A stretch of 64,000 nucleotides of DNA from Alterluteimonas quercicellularis (GTDB lineage Bacteria > Pseudomonadota > Gammaproteobacteria > Xanthomonadales > Xanthomonadaceae), in the NCBI RefSeq assembly GCF_021191635.1, contig NZ_JAIWPR010000027.1, forward strand, positions 17,019 to 81,018, in the 5' to 3' direction. The position numbers and the translations under genes are program-made. The notes beneath the pieces were generated by a model that was given only the letters and a program-made list of their open reading frames with translations, did not search any database and was not told where the DNA came from. This document shows, piece by piece, positions 19,942 to 29,418 of the stretch (within the stretch, counting starts at the first letter, position 1; each line of letters starts with the position of its first letter).

Positions 19942-20973
19942 ATGCACAAGATGCTGCGCCCGCTCGCCTGCCTGCTGCTGTGCGTCGCCTGCGCGGTGCA
20001 GGCGCAGGGCGCCGGCGGCGCGCCCGAGGGCAACGGCTTCGCCCTGCGCCCCGGCGACTACCTCTGGCATCCCGAGGCCGCGCCCGAGGGCCCGGTGGTG
20101 CTGGTCGTCAGCCTCGACGAACAGCGCGCCTACGCCTACCGCAACGGCATCGCGATCGGCGTGTCGACGATCAGTTCCGGGCGCGAAGGCAAGGAGACGC
20201 CCACCGGGGTGTTCACCATCCTGCAGAAGCGTCGCGACCACCGCTCCAACCTCTACAACGACGCGCCGATGCCCTACATGCAGCGGCTGACCTGGGACGG
20301 CATCGCCCTGCACGGCGGCACCCTGCCCGGCTACCCGGCCTCGCACGGCTGCGTGCGCCTGCCGCAGGCCTTCGCCGAGAAGCTGTTCGCGGTCACCCGC
20401 AACGGCGACACCGTGGTGGTGGCCGGCGGCCAGGCCTCGCCGGCGAGCCTGGTGCACCCGGCGGTGCTGGCCCCGGTCGACGCCGCGGGCCGCCCGCTCG
20501 CGTCCTCGCGGGCAGCCGCCGCCGACGCCGCCTGGGACGACGCCGCCAGTCCCGACGGGCCGCTGAGCGTGCTCGTCAGCCTGGCCCAGCGCCGCGTGTA
20601 CGCGCTGCGCAACGGCGTAACGATCGGCGAGGCGGCGCTGGAGGTGGAGCCGGGCTTCGAGGTCGGCGGGTCGGTGCTGATGGTCGTCGGCAGCGAGACC
20701 GAGGCCGTGCCCAGCCCGATCGATCCGGACCGGCCGCGGCACCGCTGGACCGCCTACCCGCTGCTGGGCGTGGACGCGGAATCGCTGGCGGTGCTGCAGC
20801 TGCGACTGCAGCAGCGGCCGCTGCGGGTCGACCCGGCGTTCGCGCGGCGCCTCCACGCGGCGCTGGCGCCGGGGTCGACGGTGCTGCTCACCGACCTGCC
20901 CGCGGTGCGGCCCGACCCGGCGGCGCAATCCCAGGCCCCGGTGCTGGAATCGGACGCCGGCGACGGAAGCTGA
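19942..20973 (+). CDS. L,D-transpeptidase (YkuD) with a degenerate second copy
   Basis: The 343-residue exported protein has a signal peptide (to AVQAQ, about residue 22) and an N-terminal YkuD catalytic domain with HGGTLPGYPASHGCVRLP, giving His135 and catalytic Cys137. It should form 3-3 peptidoglycan cross-links or attach proteins. Residues ~195-320 start with a similar strand pattern (LSVLVSLAQRRVYALRNGVTIG against VVLVVSLDEQRAYAYRNGIAIG) but have no SHGC motif, so the second half looks like an inactive duplicate. I prefer the ATG at 19942; a GTG at 19921 is also possible. Another transpeptidase-fold gene follows 39 bases later. Confidence 0.85.
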   Translation: MHKMLRPLACLLLCVACAVQAQGAGGAPEGNGFALRPGDYLWHPEAAPEGPVVLVVSLDEQRAYAYRNGIAIGVSTISSGREGKETPTGVFTILQKRRDHRSNLYNDAPMPYMQRLTWDGIALHGGTLPGYPASHGCVRLPQAFAEKLFAVTRNGDTVVVAGGQASPASLVHPAVLAPVDAAGRPLASSRAAAADAAWDDAASPDGPLSVLVSLAQRRVYALRNGVTIGEAALEVEPGFEVGGSVLMVVGSETEAVPSPIDPDRPRHRWTAYPLLGVDAESLAVLQLRLQQRPLRVDPAFARRLHAALAPGSTVLLTDLPAVRPDPAAQSQAPVLESDAGDGS

Positions 20974-21012
20974 ACCGACTTCACGCGCCGTACACTGCTA
21001 TCCTCGCGCCCC

Positions 21013-21828
21013 ATGCGCCGTCTTCTCCCGACCTGCGTCCTCGCTGCGCTGCTGCCGGCGATGGCCACCTCCGCCGCGCCGGTGGCGGCGCCCGCGCCCG
21101 ACGCGCCGGCCGCCGCGAGCCCGGCCCTGCCGGCCGCCGCCCCGCGCCTGGCGAAGGCCATGCCTGCCCCGGACCCGCTGCTGGAGCGGCTGGCCCGCAA
21201 TGCGCCGGCGCTGGACCGCGACGTGCTGCAGCTCGCCACCCGCGCGCTCGGCTGCGCGATGCGCCAGCCGGGCGCGGCCGCGCCGCGCACCCTCGGCGTC
21301 ATCGACTACTCGCTGCCGTCCACCCAGCGCCGCATGTGGGTGTTCGACCTGCGCGACGGCGCCCTGCTGTTCGAGGAGTGGGTCGCCCACGGCCGCAACA
21401 CCGGCGAGAACCTCGCCACGCGCTTCTCCAACGTCAACGGCAGCTTCCAGTCCAGCCTCGGCGCCTTCCTCACCGAGGAGAGCTACGTCGGCCAGAACGG
21501 CTACTCGCTGCGCCTGCGCGGGCTGGAACCGGGCTTCAACGACCTGGCCCGGGAACGCGCGATCGTCATCCACGGCGCGCCCTACGTGAACCCGCAGGCC
21601 GCCGCCGGCCAGGGCCGCCTCGGCCGCAGCCTCGGCTGCCCCGCGGTGCGGCCGGCGATCGCGCGCGAGCTGATCGACACCATCCGCGGCGGATCGCTGC
21701 TGGTGGCCTACTACCCCGACCCGGAGTGGCTGCGGACGTCGCGGCTGCTGCTCGAGGACTGCGCCGGCACCCGGCTCGCCGGCCACGGCGCGCCGGCGGA
21801 CGCGGTCGCCGCGCACTGGATTCCGTAG
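21013..21828 (+). CDS. Murein L,D-transpeptidase catalytic-domain family protein (YkuD_2)
   Basis: This 271-residue exported protein has a signal peptide (residues 1-21), an Ala/Pro-rich linker to ~50, then the YkuD_2-type domain: DYSLPSTQRRMWVFDLRDG, HGRNTGENLATRFSN, AIVIHGAPYVN with the active-site His, and GRSLGCPAVRP with the nucleophilic Cys. It is distinct from the classic YkuD fold of the preceding gene. A role in peptidoglycan remodelling is inferred from the family. Its TAG stop is the TAG of a REP element's GTAGGAGC head. Confidence 0.88.
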   Translation: MRRLLPTCVLAALLPAMATSAAPVAAPAPDAPAAASPALPAAAPRLAKAMPAPDPLLERLARNAPALDRDVLQLATRALGCAMRQPGAAAPRTLGVIDYSLPSTQRRMWVFDLRDGALLFEEWVAHGRNTGENLATRFSNVNGSFQSSLGAFLTEESYVGQNGYSLRLRGLEPGFNDLARERAIVIHGAPYVNPQAAAGQGRLGRSLGCPAVRPAIARELIDTIRGGSLLVAYYPDPEWLRTSRLLLEDCAGTRLAGHGAPADAVAAHWIP

Positions 21829-21902
21829 GAGCGCGCCCGCGCGCGATGCTCCGGATCTGAATCTCGCGGAGAAGAGAACATCGCGCGCGAGCGCGCTCCT
21901 AC
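21825..21902. repeat. REP-type palindrome pair
   Basis: Arms GTAGGAGCGCGCCCGCGCGC (21825 onward) and CATCGCGCGCGAGCGCGCTC (ending CTAC at 21902) are inverted copies of the REP family seen at 849-927, separated by about 26 bases. The element begins at the stop codon of the upstream transpeptidase gene. Confidence 0.85.
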
Positions 21903-21907
21903 ACGGA

Positions 21908-22564
21908 TCAGCCGGCCTCGAAGCGCTGCGCGGCCACGTCGAACCACGGGGTGCACAGCAGCGTCTGCCGCGCGGCCAGGTCGAAGCTGCCGCGCCAGAC
22001 CTCCACGCCGTCGACCTCCTCGGGCTGGGTGAAGCCCTCGGTATCGAAGGGCGCCACGCCCAGGCACCAGCGGATCCGCTGCGGCTCGCGCTCGGTCGGC
22101 GGCGCGAACAGGAACTCGCCCGCCAGCGATGCGCCGGGCTCGACCCGCGCCGCCAGCGGCGTCGGCGGCACGGTGGGCGGCGGCTCGGGCAGCGGGCGCG
22201 CGGCATGGCGCAGGACGACGTCGCCCGGCGCCTCCTCCTGGAAGTGCGGCGCGCCCACCGCGCCGCCGTGCTGGCGGCCGACCAGCACGGCGTGGCGGTC
22301 GCCGCGGTCGAAGACCGCCAGCGGCGACTCGCCGACGTTGTCGAACCGGTAGTGCACCTCGACGGCACCGGTCCGGGGCGTGTAGGCGAAGCTCGCGGTC
22401 AGCCGGCCGCCGGCGGCCTCGACGGTGGTGGTGGTGGGCTCGGACATGGATGAGGTTCCTGACGGGTCGCGATCGGCCGACAGCGCGCAGCCTGCGGCCA
22501 GCGCGGACGACAGCAGCACCGCGGCGAGGCGCGGCGGCATGCGGGAGGAGGGACGCTTGGACAT
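21908..22564 (-). CDS. Lipoprotein of unknown function
   Basis: The 218-residue product (ATG at 22564, MSKRPSSRMPP) has a lipobox LAAGC with Cys26. The mature protein is beta-rich with Ig-like features (EVHYRFDNVGESPLAVFDRG, SLAGEFLFAPPTEREPQRIRWCLG). Two further cysteines lie near the C terminus. No family is recognised. It sits alone between the REP element and the M91/RTX gene on the same strand; the 158-base gap contains a hairpin at 22635-22668. Confidence 0.72.
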   Translation of the reverse strand: MSKRPSSRMPPRLAAVLLSSALAAGCALSADRDPSGTSSMSEPTTTTVEAAGGRLTASFAYTPRTGAVEVHYRFDNVGESPLAVFDRGDRHAVLVGRQHGGAVGAPHFQEEAPGDVVLRHAARPLPEPPPTVPPTPLAARVEPGASLAGEFLFAPPTEREPQRIRWCLGVAPFDTEGFTQPEEVDGVEVWRGSFDLAARQTLLCTPWFDVAAQRFEAG

Positions 22565-22634
22565 GGAAGGGCCTCGGGCGGGCACAGGCGCGGGCCGGGC
22601 GATCGCCCCGGGGCCCGCGGACTAGCCTAACGGA

Positions 22635-22668
22635 CGACGGGCGACCTGCGTGAGCAGGCCGCCCGTCG
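22635..22668 (-). terminator. Hairpin downstream of the M91/RTX gene
   Basis: A 9-bp plus 5-bp stem with one mismatch (CGACGGGCG, CCTGC / GCAGG, CGCCCGTCG) lies 55 bases beyond the stop of the metallopeptidase gene. There is no T-run, so termination is only likely. Confidence 0.5.
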
Positions 22669-22722
22669 CACCATCCCCTGATCGCGGACTCGGTACGGCC
22701 CCCGGGCCGGGGCCGTCAGCGC

Positions 22723-24252
22723 TTACAGCGCGTAGCTGGGACGATCCGGCAGCCCGAGCTCGCGGCGGATGCCGTTCTCGGTCAGGTGGATCGGGTTGTG
22801 GGTGGTGGCCGGGGTGCCGGGGTCGCCGTCGAAGTCGTAGGCGGGCGCGGAGCTCTCCAGGCCCACGGCCTGGCGCTCGGCGTTCGGCACGCGGCCGCTA
22901 TCCGGTCCCTCGCCCACGTAGGTGCCCGGCAGGAAGGTGCCGTTCACGCCGTTGTAGGCATGCGACATCTCGTGGTACAGCACCACGGTCGGCGCCGGGA
23001 ACGCGTCCATGTGGAAGGACGGGTTGTAGCTGATGGTCACGTCGCCGCCGGCGCCGGGCCGGCCGTTCACGATCTCGGCGCTACCGCGGCCGTGGGTCTG
23101 GGCGTAGCCGTTCTGCTCGTTGGCCAGTTCCTGGATGGTCACGCGGTTGCCCTTGCTGGCCGCCGCGGCGTCGAACTCGCTCAGCATCTGGGTGCCGTTC
23201 GGGGAGGCGCGCAGGAAGTCCAGCTCCGCCTCGATGCGCTGGCGGAACTGCTCCGAGCCCTGCACCGTCACCGTGTTGCCGGCGTCGGCGTCGATCTCGA
23301 CGTTCACCACCGTCGGCCGCGCGTTGGTGGCGGCGTTGATCAGGTCGCCGACCTCGGCGTACACGGTGCCCTGGTCGCCGGCGCCCTCGACGGTGTCCTG
23401 CCCGAGGCCGGTGTAGATGTAGTTCTCGCCGGAGGCGTCGGCGTGGATGGTGTCGTCGTCGCGGCCGCCCGAGAGCACGTTGTGGCCGGTGCCGCCGCGG
23501 ATCTCGTCGTTGCCGCGGCCGCCTTCGATGAAGTTGAAGCCGTTGCCGCCCTGGATGGTGTCGTCGCCGTCGCCGCCGAAGACGATGTTCTGGCCGTCGG
23601 TGGCGGTGATGACGTCGTCGCCGTTGCCGCCGTCGATGTCGTTGCGGCCGCCGATGGTCTCGATGGTGTCGTTGCCGTCGCCGCCGAAGATGCGGTCGTC
23701 GCCCAGGCCGGTGCGGATGGTGTCGTCGCCGGCGCCCGCATCGACGACCAGGTTCACGGTGACGTTGGGCGCGGCGACGATGGTGTCGTTGCCGTTGCCG
23801 GTGCGCAGGGTCAGTTCCTGCTGGGTGTTCAGGCGCACCGCGTACTGCTCGCCGTTGACGTCGATGTCGAGCGTGCCGTCGTCGCGCTGGCTGATCTGGA
23901 TGTTGTCGTCGCCCTCGCCCGAGGTGGTGAACACCACCTGGTCGCTGCTGACGTAGCCGCCGGCGTTGGTCTGCTCGCGGGTGACGGTGGCCTGCTGGCC
24001 CTCGTGGAGCTGGGTGTTGGTGATCGGCTTGCCGTCGGGGGTGGTCTTGGACGGCAGGCTGGTGCCGCGGTCGTTGCCGCTGATCGGGATCGCGGTGTCG
24101 GCGGCGTTGCGTGCGGCCCGCTCGACCGGGGCGGACTCGCCGGGGCTCAGCGGCGCCTCCGCGAAACGGTCGGCCTCGGCCGCGCGCTGGTTGTCCCAGT
24201 AGCCCTGGGGCGCCTGCGGGGCGGAGGTCTGGATGTTGTCGAAGCTGGACAT
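22723..24252 (-). CDS. M91-family zinc metallopeptidase effector fused to RTX-type calcium repeats
   Basis: The 509-residue protein has no signal peptide. Residues ~150-270 are glycine- and aspartate-rich nonapeptide-like repeats ([45 protein letters not shown]), typical of RTX proteins that bind Ca2+ after type I secretion. The C-terminal part holds [12 protein letters not shown] with the HExxH zinc site at H427, E428 and H431. The HExxHAYN context is that of peptidase family M91 (NleD/HopH1/XopG effectors). The order N-terminus / RTX / peptidase is unusual, because RTX repeats normally lie C-terminal. The host-directed target is inference only. Confidence 0.85.
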   Translation of the reverse strand: MSSFDNIQTSAPQAPQGYWDNQRAAEADRFAEAPLSPGESAPVERAARNAADTAIPISGNDRGTSLPSKTTPDGKPITNTQLHEGQQATVTREQTNAGGYVSSDQVVFTTSGEGDDNIQISQRDDGTLDIDVNGEQYAVRLNTQQELTLRTGNGNDTIVAAPNVTVNLVVDAGAGDDTIRTGLGDDRIFGGDGNDTIETIGGRNDIDGGNGDDVITATDGQNIVFGGDGDDTIQGGNGFNFIEGGRGNDEIRGGTGHNVLSGGRDDDTIHADASGENYIYTGLGQDTVEGAGDQGTVYAEVGDLINAATNARPTVVNVEIDADAGNTVTVQGSEQFRQRIEAELDFLRASPNGTQMLSEFDAAAASKGNRVTIQELANEQNGYAQTHGRGSAEIVNGRPGAGGDVTISYNPSFHMDAFPAPTVVLYHEMSHAYNGVNGTFLPGTYVGEGPDSGRVPNAERQAVGLESSAPAYDFDGDPGTPATTHNPIHLTENGIRRELGLPDRPSYAL

Positions 24253-24474
24253 GGACGGCCCTGGAGTTCAGTACGGTGCTGTACAGATACGGGATGGTAT
24301 GGGCGGCCGAAAGCTAGGGCGTACCCCATGCTGGGGCCGACCCCAGGCCCTCCGGGCCCGCGCCGTGGCGCCTGCCGGGGCGCGCTGCACCGCAACACCG
24401 CCACCGGTAGAATGCGCGGTTTCCCCATTCCCGGGACGCGCCCGCCGCGCCCGCCTACCGGAGTCGTCAGCACC

Positions 24475-25008
24475 ATGGGCCTGGACCTCGTCACCACCGG
24501 CAAGAACCCGCCGCACGAAATCAACGTCGTCATCGAGATCCCGAAGGACGCCGAGCCGGTGAAGTACGAGGTCGACAAGGCCAGCGGCGCGATCTTCGTC
24601 GACCGCGTGCTCTCGACCCCGATGCGCTACCCCTGCAACTACGGCTATGTGCCGCACACCGTCTGCGGCGACGGCGATCCCGCCGACGTGCTGGTCATCC
24701 TGCCGCTGCCGCTGGTGCCGGGCTCGGTGATCCGCTGCCGCCCGGTCGGCGTGCTGAAGATGTCCGACGAGGCCGGCAGCGACGAGAAGCTGCTCGCGGT
24801 GCCGGTGGAGAAGGTGTTCGCCGGCTACGCCCACGTCGACGACCTGGACAAGGTCTCCGCGCACTGGCTGGAGCGCATCGGCCACTTCTTCGAGCACTAC
24901 AAGGACCTGGAGAAGGGCAAGTGGGTCAAGATCGACGGCTGGGGCGACGCCGCCGAGGCGCGCGCCATCCTGGAGACGGCGATCGCCGCCTACGGCGCCG
25001 AGGGCTGA
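24475..25008 (+). CDS. ppa: Inorganic pyrophosphatase (family I)
   Basis: This 177-residue soluble enzyme hydrolyses pyrophosphate to phosphate. Family I features are [18 protein letters not shown], the [11 protein letters not shown] segment and the metal-binding [10 protein letters not shown]. The chain length matches the hexameric bacterial enzyme (E. coli 176 residues). The ATG at 24475 is preceded by CCGGAG. It stands alone, 222 bases from the divergent M91/RTX gene. With hppA, the genome has both a soluble and a membrane pyrophosphatase. Confidence 0.96.
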   Translation: MGLDLVTTGKNPPHEINVVIEIPKDAEPVKYEVDKASGAIFVDRVLSTPMRYPCNYGYVPHTVCGDGDPADVLVILPLPLVPGSVIRCRPVGVLKMSDEAGSDEKLLAVPVEKVFAGYAHVDDLDKVSAHWLERIGHFFEHYKDLEKGKWVKIDGWGDAAEARAILETAIAAYGAEG

Positions 25009-25132
25009 CGCCCGCAGCGGGGCGCGCGTCGCAGATCGCGGCACGCGCGCCCGGGCCGGCGCGGCGCCGGTGCTAACATCGGCGCCGGCCCGCGACGCGG
25101 CGAACCGGGCCGGTCTGCAGGGGGAACATCGC

Positions 25133-26257
25133 GTGCGCATTCTGTTCGTGGGCGGGAACGACAGCTTCCCGCCCGGATTCGTCGACCTCGTCGCCGACAT
25201 CGACGACGGCTGGGAGGTCCACCGCGCCGCCGACGGCGGCGCCGCCAGCGCGCAGGCCGCGGCCGCCGCGCTGGACGTGGTGGTGGTGGCGCCGGCGCTG
25301 CCGGACATGCCGGCCGCGACCCTGCTCGGGCAGATCCGCACCCTGCGCCCGGAGACCTCGCGCATCGCCCTGATCGCCGCCGGCCAGCCGCCGCCGGTGC
25401 GGGTGCTGTCGCTGGCGCACCGCTTCCTCCCGCTGCCGCTGGGCGAGGAGCTGCTGCTGGAGGCGGTCGGCAGCCTGGAGGAGCTGCGCGACCTGCTCGG
25501 CAATCCGGTGCTGCGCGAGCACATCGGCCGCATCGACCGCCTGCCCTCGCCGCCGCAGACCTACCTCGCGCTCATGCACGCGCTCGAGGCCGACGAGGAC
25601 GCCGGCGCCGCCGACATCGCCCGGCTCGTCGCCGGCGATCCCGCGATCGCCGCCAAGGTGCTGCAGCTGTGCAACTCGGCCTACTTCGCCGCCGGCCGCA
25701 CCATCACCGACCTGCGCACCGCCGTGACCCGGCTGGGACTGGCGACGCTGCGCGACCTGGTGCTGGCCAGCGAGGTGTTCGCACAGCCGGCCGCGGCCGG
25801 CGCCGACCGCCACGCGCTGCAGCAGCGCGCGCTGCTGGCCTCGCAACTGGCCCGGCGCATGCTGCCCGACGCCAGCGCCGAGCTCGGCGCCACCGCCGCC
25901 CTGCTCGCCGACATCGGCCTGCTGCTGCCCACCGTGCGCGACGAGCGCGAGCAAGCGCCGGCGGACGCGTCCGGCGCGCCGGGCCACACCGAGGCCGGGG
26001 CCTACCTGCTCGGACTGTGGGGACTGCCGATGCCGATCATCGAGGCGGTCGCCTTCCAGCGCACCCCGGCGCGGTCGAGCACCCGCAGCTTCTGGGTCAC
26101 CGGTGCCGTGCACGTCGCCACCGCGCTGGCCGCGGACGCCCCGGTGGACGAGGACTACCTGCAGCGCGCCGGCGTGCTGGACCGCCTGCCGGCCTGGCGC
26201 CGGCTGGCCGACGAGCTGAGCGCGCGCTCGACGCGCGCGGACGCCCAGACGGCCTGA
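25133..26257 (+). CDS. HDOD-domain signalling protein with a degenerate receiver domain
   Basis: The 374-residue protein begins with a receiver-like fold (VRILFVGGND) in which the phosphoacceptor position is Ala53 (VVVVAPALPDMP) rather than Asp, so it is probably not phosphorylated. Residues ~140-335 are an HDOD domain (LPSPPQTYLALMHALE, DPAIAAKVLQLCNSAYFA, TDLRTAVTRLGLATLRDLVL), an HD-related fold without catalytic metals in most members. Such proteins act in signalling, motility or stress control. The GTG start at 25133 has AGGGGGAA about eight bases upstream; an ATG at 25070 lies in a non-coding-looking stretch. Confidence 0.85.
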   Translation: MRILFVGGNDSFPPGFVDLVADIDDGWEVHRAADGGAASAQAAAAALDVVVVAPALPDMPAATLLGQIRTLRPETSRIALIAAGQPPPVRVLSLAHRFLPLPLGEELLLEAVGSLEELRDLLGNPVLREHIGRIDRLPSPPQTYLALMHALEADEDAGAADIARLVAGDPAIAAKVLQLCNSAYFAAGRTITDLRTAVTRLGLATLRDLVLASEVFAQPAAAGADRHALQQRALLASQLARRMLPDASAELGATAALLADIGLLLPTVRDEREQAPADASGAPGHTEAGAYLLGLWGLPMPIIEAVAFQRTPARSSTRSFWVTGAVHVATALAADAPVDEDYLQRAGVLDRLPAWRRLADELSARSTRADAQTA

Positions 26258-26360
26258 GCCGCGCCGCCGGCGCGCTTGCTTCGCACGTCTTCACCAGCGG
26301 CCTCGGCCGCGGCATGCGCGTGGGCGCACCGGGCTCCCCCGCTCGCTCCGTTCCGGACGC

Positions 26361-26394
26361 CAAAAGAAAAGAGGCGGGCCTTGCGGCCCGCCTC
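26361..26394 (-). terminator. Rho-independent terminator of the TonB receptor gene
   Basis: A perfect 10-bp stem GAGGCGGGCC-TTGC-GGCCCGCCTC (26371-26394) is followed on the minus strand by CTTTTCTTTT. It lies 27 bases past the receptor stop. It may also end the HDOD transcript from the other side. Confidence 0.88.
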
Positions 26395-26420
26395 CTCTTG
26401 CTGCCGATCGGGGAAACCGA

Positions 26421-29279
26421 TCAGAAGCGCTGCTGGTACTTCATGTACGCGAAGCGACCGATGTCGAAGCCGCCGTAGTACGCGAAGCCGCTGTTCGGAG
26501 CGGTGTACAGCACCGGGCCTTCGCGATCGAACACGTTGTTCACGCCGACCGAGACGGTGGCGTTCCAGGGCGCCTGCCAGCGCACCTGGACATCGTTGAA
26601 GGTGTTCGAGCCCGTCTCGTTGATCGGGAACGAATTGCCCTGATAGTCGACGTAGTCCGGAGTGCTGCAGGGCTCGTCGAAGTAGCACTCCTCGCGGATC
26701 TTCGAGAAGTAGCGGGCCGTCCAGGTCGCACCGAAATCGCCGTACTCCCAGTTGAGCGAGGCCACCGAGCGGATGCGGAAGGTGCTGCCGAAGCTGACCT
26801 GCGGTGCCGGATCAGTGTTGGTGGTGTCGTCGGCCTTGATCTCGAAGTTGCTGTAGTACGTGTTCTGCCAGTTGACGCCGAAGGTGCCGAAGCGGGTCTC
26901 GGGCAGGGTGTAGTTGACCTCGAAGTCGAAGCCTTCCACGTCCCAGTAACCGGCGTTGCGGCCGGTGCGGATCAGCGAATCCACCACGCCGTCTTCGTCG
27001 CGGGTGAAGTACTGGCACTGCGAGGCGATGTCGTACAGGTAGCAGTCGTTCAGGATACCCGACGCCGAAAACGCGGTGACCACGTTGTCGATCTTGGTCC
27101 GCCACCAGTCCAGGCTGACGTTGAGGCCCTCGACGTAGCTCGGGCTGTAGACGATGCCCAGCGAGCGGCTGGTCGAGGTCTCCGGGGTCAGGAGCGGATT
27201 GGAGCCGCTGAGGAACGGCGTGCCGGTCTGGCCGCCATAGGCGATGCCACCGCCCTGGCCCACCTGCTGGTACGGACCGCCATCCGGACCGATGGTGGCA
27301 TAGCCCGGGATCGCCGCCGCGCAGCGCGCGAAGACGTCGGGGTTGTTGGACGCAGCGCCACTGACGCCATCGCAGGGATCGACGTAGTAGTCGAAGGTCT
27401 GGCCGACGCCACCGTACAGGTCGGAGATCGACGGCGCGCGGAAGCCCTGGGCCCAGGTGCCGCGGACCAGTACGTCCTCGATCGGGCGCCAGCGGAAGCT
27501 CGCCTTGCTGTTGGTGGTGTCGCCGAACACGTCGTAGTCGGAGTACCGGCTGGCGACGTTCAGGGCCAGCTCCTGCGCACCCGGGAGATCGGCCAGCAGC
27601 GGGATGTCCAGCTCCAGATAGACCTCGTCGACCGAATAGCCGCCCGAGGTCTCCTGGGCTGCCAGGTTGGTCGAGTTGCCGGTCTGCGCGAAGGCGTCGG
27701 GCGAGTAGCGGCCCTCGACCTTGCGGTGCTCCACGCCGGCCGCGAAGCCGAACTCGCCGGCCGGCAGCGTGGCGATCACGCCGCTGACGTTGGCGAAGTA
27801 GTTGTGCGTGGTGGTCTCGGACGTCGCGTTCTCCATCAGGAAGAAGCGGTTCTGGATGTCCGGGTTGGCCAGCGAGTACTGGCCATCGCTCAGCACCGGG
27901 CTCCACGGCGTGCAGTCCGCCAGCGCGATCGGCGCGTCCGGCGTGCCGCACTGGACGATACCGTCGCCATTGAGGAACGACGGACCCACGGCCTGGGCGA
28001 CGGCGAGCTTGTTGAAGTCGCCGCGGCCGCGGATGGTGGCGTCGCCACGGGTGTACAGGTAACCGGCATCCCAGTCGAGGAAGCGGTCGCCGAAGTCGAA
28101 GGTGCCTTCGAACACGCCGCTGAAGCGGTAGGTGTCAAGCCTGCGATCGGTGGTGCGCGGCACTTCCCAGCCGCGGCGGCGGAAGTCGAGCGACGCGCCG
28201 GTCGGATTGAAGTAGCTGTCCGGGCTCATCGGCGTCTGCACGTCGACGGCGGCGCTCTGGTACGGGTAGCCCGCGACCTGCACGCTGGTCTCGCGGCGAT
28301 TGAAGCTGGCGTCGGCGACGAAGCGGATGTTGTCGGTCAGGTCGAAGTCGGCACTGGTGTAGATGGAGGTGCGCTCCATCCCGGTCTTGGCCATCATCTG
28401 CTCGGCGGCGCGGCTGGTATCGCCGCCCGCACCACCGACCTGGGGACGGTAGTCGGCCAGGTTGGTCGGATCGCCGCCATCACGCAGGACGAGCCACTGG
28501 CCCGGGTTGGCCGGGTTGCGGATGTTGCCGATCGCACCCACGGTCGTGTAGCTGTAGGCCGGGTAGCCGGGATAGGTGTCGAGCGCCCAGAAGCGGTCGC
28601 GCGCCCACACCGGGTCTTCCTTGTCGTACTGCACGCCGAAGGTGATCGAGCTGCGCTCGCCGACCGAGCCGATGGTGAAGTCGAACGACTGGGTCTGGCC
28701 GTCGCCCTCGCCGTACTGGCCGACGTAGGCGTTGGCTTCTGCGCCGTCGAAGTTGCGGCGAGTGATGATGTTGATGACGCCGGCGATCGCATCGGAGCCG
28801 TACAGCGACGAGGCGCCGTCCTTCAGCAGCTCGATGCGTTCGACCATCGACGACGGGATCGTCGCCAGGTCCTGCAGGCCGTCGTTGTTGACGCCCAGGC
28901 GGCGGCCGTTCAGCAGCACCAGGGTGCGCTCGGGGCCGAGGTTGCGCAGGTCGACGTAGGTGCCGCCGGGGCTCTCGCCGGCGTTGAGCGGCGAGGAGCG
29001 GCTGAGCGCCGGGGAGCCGGTCACCGCGATGTTCTGCAGGATGTCGCCGACGGACTGGAAGCCCTGTTTCTCGATGTCGGTGCGCGAGATCGTGAGGATC
29101 GGCTGCGCGGTCTCGACATCGACCTTGCGGATGCGCGAACCGGTCACTTCGATGCGGTCGAGCGTGGTCGCGCCGCTACCTGCCTCGTCTTGGGCGAAAG
29201 TGACCGACGCGGGAACGAGCGCCGTCAGGATGGCAGCCGGGAGCAAGCCCCGCCGCATCGCTGGAATGCGAGCTTTCAT
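26421..29279 (-). CDS. TonB-dependent outer-membrane receptor
   Basis: The 952-residue protein has a signal peptide (to VTFAQ, about residue 29), a TonB-box-like stretch (TTLDRIEVTGSRI), a plug domain (TYVDLRNLGPERTLVLLNGR, DGASSLYGSDAIAGVINI) and a long beta-barrel ending in YQQRF, with C-terminal Phe as needed for outer-membrane assembly. GGAGAGAG precedes the ATG. The plug is of the type used for carbohydrates or peptides in Xanthomonadaceae; the substrate cannot be read from sequence. It lies downstream of an AraC regulator and a membrane winged-helix regulator on the same strand, which may control it. Confidence 0.93.
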   Translation of the reverse strand: MKARIPAMRRGLLPAAILTALVPASVTFAQDEAGSGATTLDRIEVTGSRIRKVDVETAQPILTISRTDIEKQGFQSVGDILQNIAVTGSPALSRSSPLNAGESPGGTYVDLRNLGPERTLVLLNGRRLGVNNDGLQDLATIPSSMVERIELLKDGASSLYGSDAIAGVINIITRRNFDGAEANAYVGQYGEGDGQTQSFDFTIGSVGERSSITFGVQYDKEDPVWARDRFWALDTYPGYPAYSYTTVGAIGNIRNPANPGQWLVLRDGGDPTNLADYRPQVGGAGGDTSRAAEQMMAKTGMERTSIYTSADFDLTDNIRFVADASFNRRETSVQVAGYPYQSAAVDVQTPMSPDSYFNPTGASLDFRRRGWEVPRTTDRRLDTYRFSGVFEGTFDFGDRFLDWDAGYLYTRGDATIRGRGDFNKLAVAQAVGPSFLNGDGIVQCGTPDAPIALADCTPWSPVLSDGQYSLANPDIQNRFFLMENATSETTTHNYFANVSGVIATLPAGEFGFAAGVEHRKVEGRYSPDAFAQTGNSTNLAAQETSGGYSVDEVYLELDIPLLADLPGAQELALNVASRYSDYDVFGDTTNSKASFRWRPIEDVLVRGTWAQGFRAPSISDLYGGVGQTFDYYVDPCDGVSGAASNNPDVFARCAAAIPGYATIGPDGGPYQQVGQGGGIAYGGQTGTPFLSGSNPLLTPETSTSRSLGIVYSPSYVEGLNVSLDWWRTKIDNVVTAFSASGILNDCYLYDIASQCQYFTRDEDGVVDSLIRTGRNAGYWDVEGFDFEVNYTLPETRFGTFGVNWQNTYYSNFEIKADDTTNTDPAPQVSFGSTFRIRSVASLNWEYGDFGATWTARYFSKIREECYFDEPCSTPDYVDYQGNSFPINETGSNTFNDVQVRWQAPWNATVSVGVNNVFDREGPVLYTAPNSGFAYYGGFDIGRFAYMKYQQRF

Positions 29280-29299
29280 TAATTCTCTCTCCAGAATTG

Positions 29300-29350
29300 C
29301 GTTAGTGACGCGTTAAGACGCCTTCGCACGTTAACGTTTCCACAACGTTA
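29300..29350. promoter_or_regulatory. Cluster of CGTTA repeats upstream of the TonB receptor
   Basis: CGTTA occurs at 29300, 29311, 29329 and 29346 within 51 bases. A perfect 10-bp palindrome ACGTTAACGT is at 29328-29337. The stretch lies just upstream of the receptor gene's ribosome-binding site, between it and the AraC-type gene. Direct repeats at roughly 11- and 17-18-base spacing would suit an AraC-family activator, but this is inferred. Confidence 0.45.
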
Positions 29351-29418
29351 CATGCTTTGCGGACGCGGCCCGCTGACTTTGCCGAATATGTCCGAACGTT
29401 CTCGTCGCGACGCTGGCG

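Noticed and set aside
22723..24252. Calling the M91 gene a plain hemolysin
   Set aside because: Repeats alone would suggest that, but the HExxHAYN zinc motif and flanking text identify a peptidase; the repeats are not at the C terminus.
22786..24474. A long plus-strand frame rich in Val and Asp overlapping the M91/RTX gene
   Set aside because: It is the complement of the RTX repeats, whose regularity keeps the opposite frame open; ppa itself begins at 24475.
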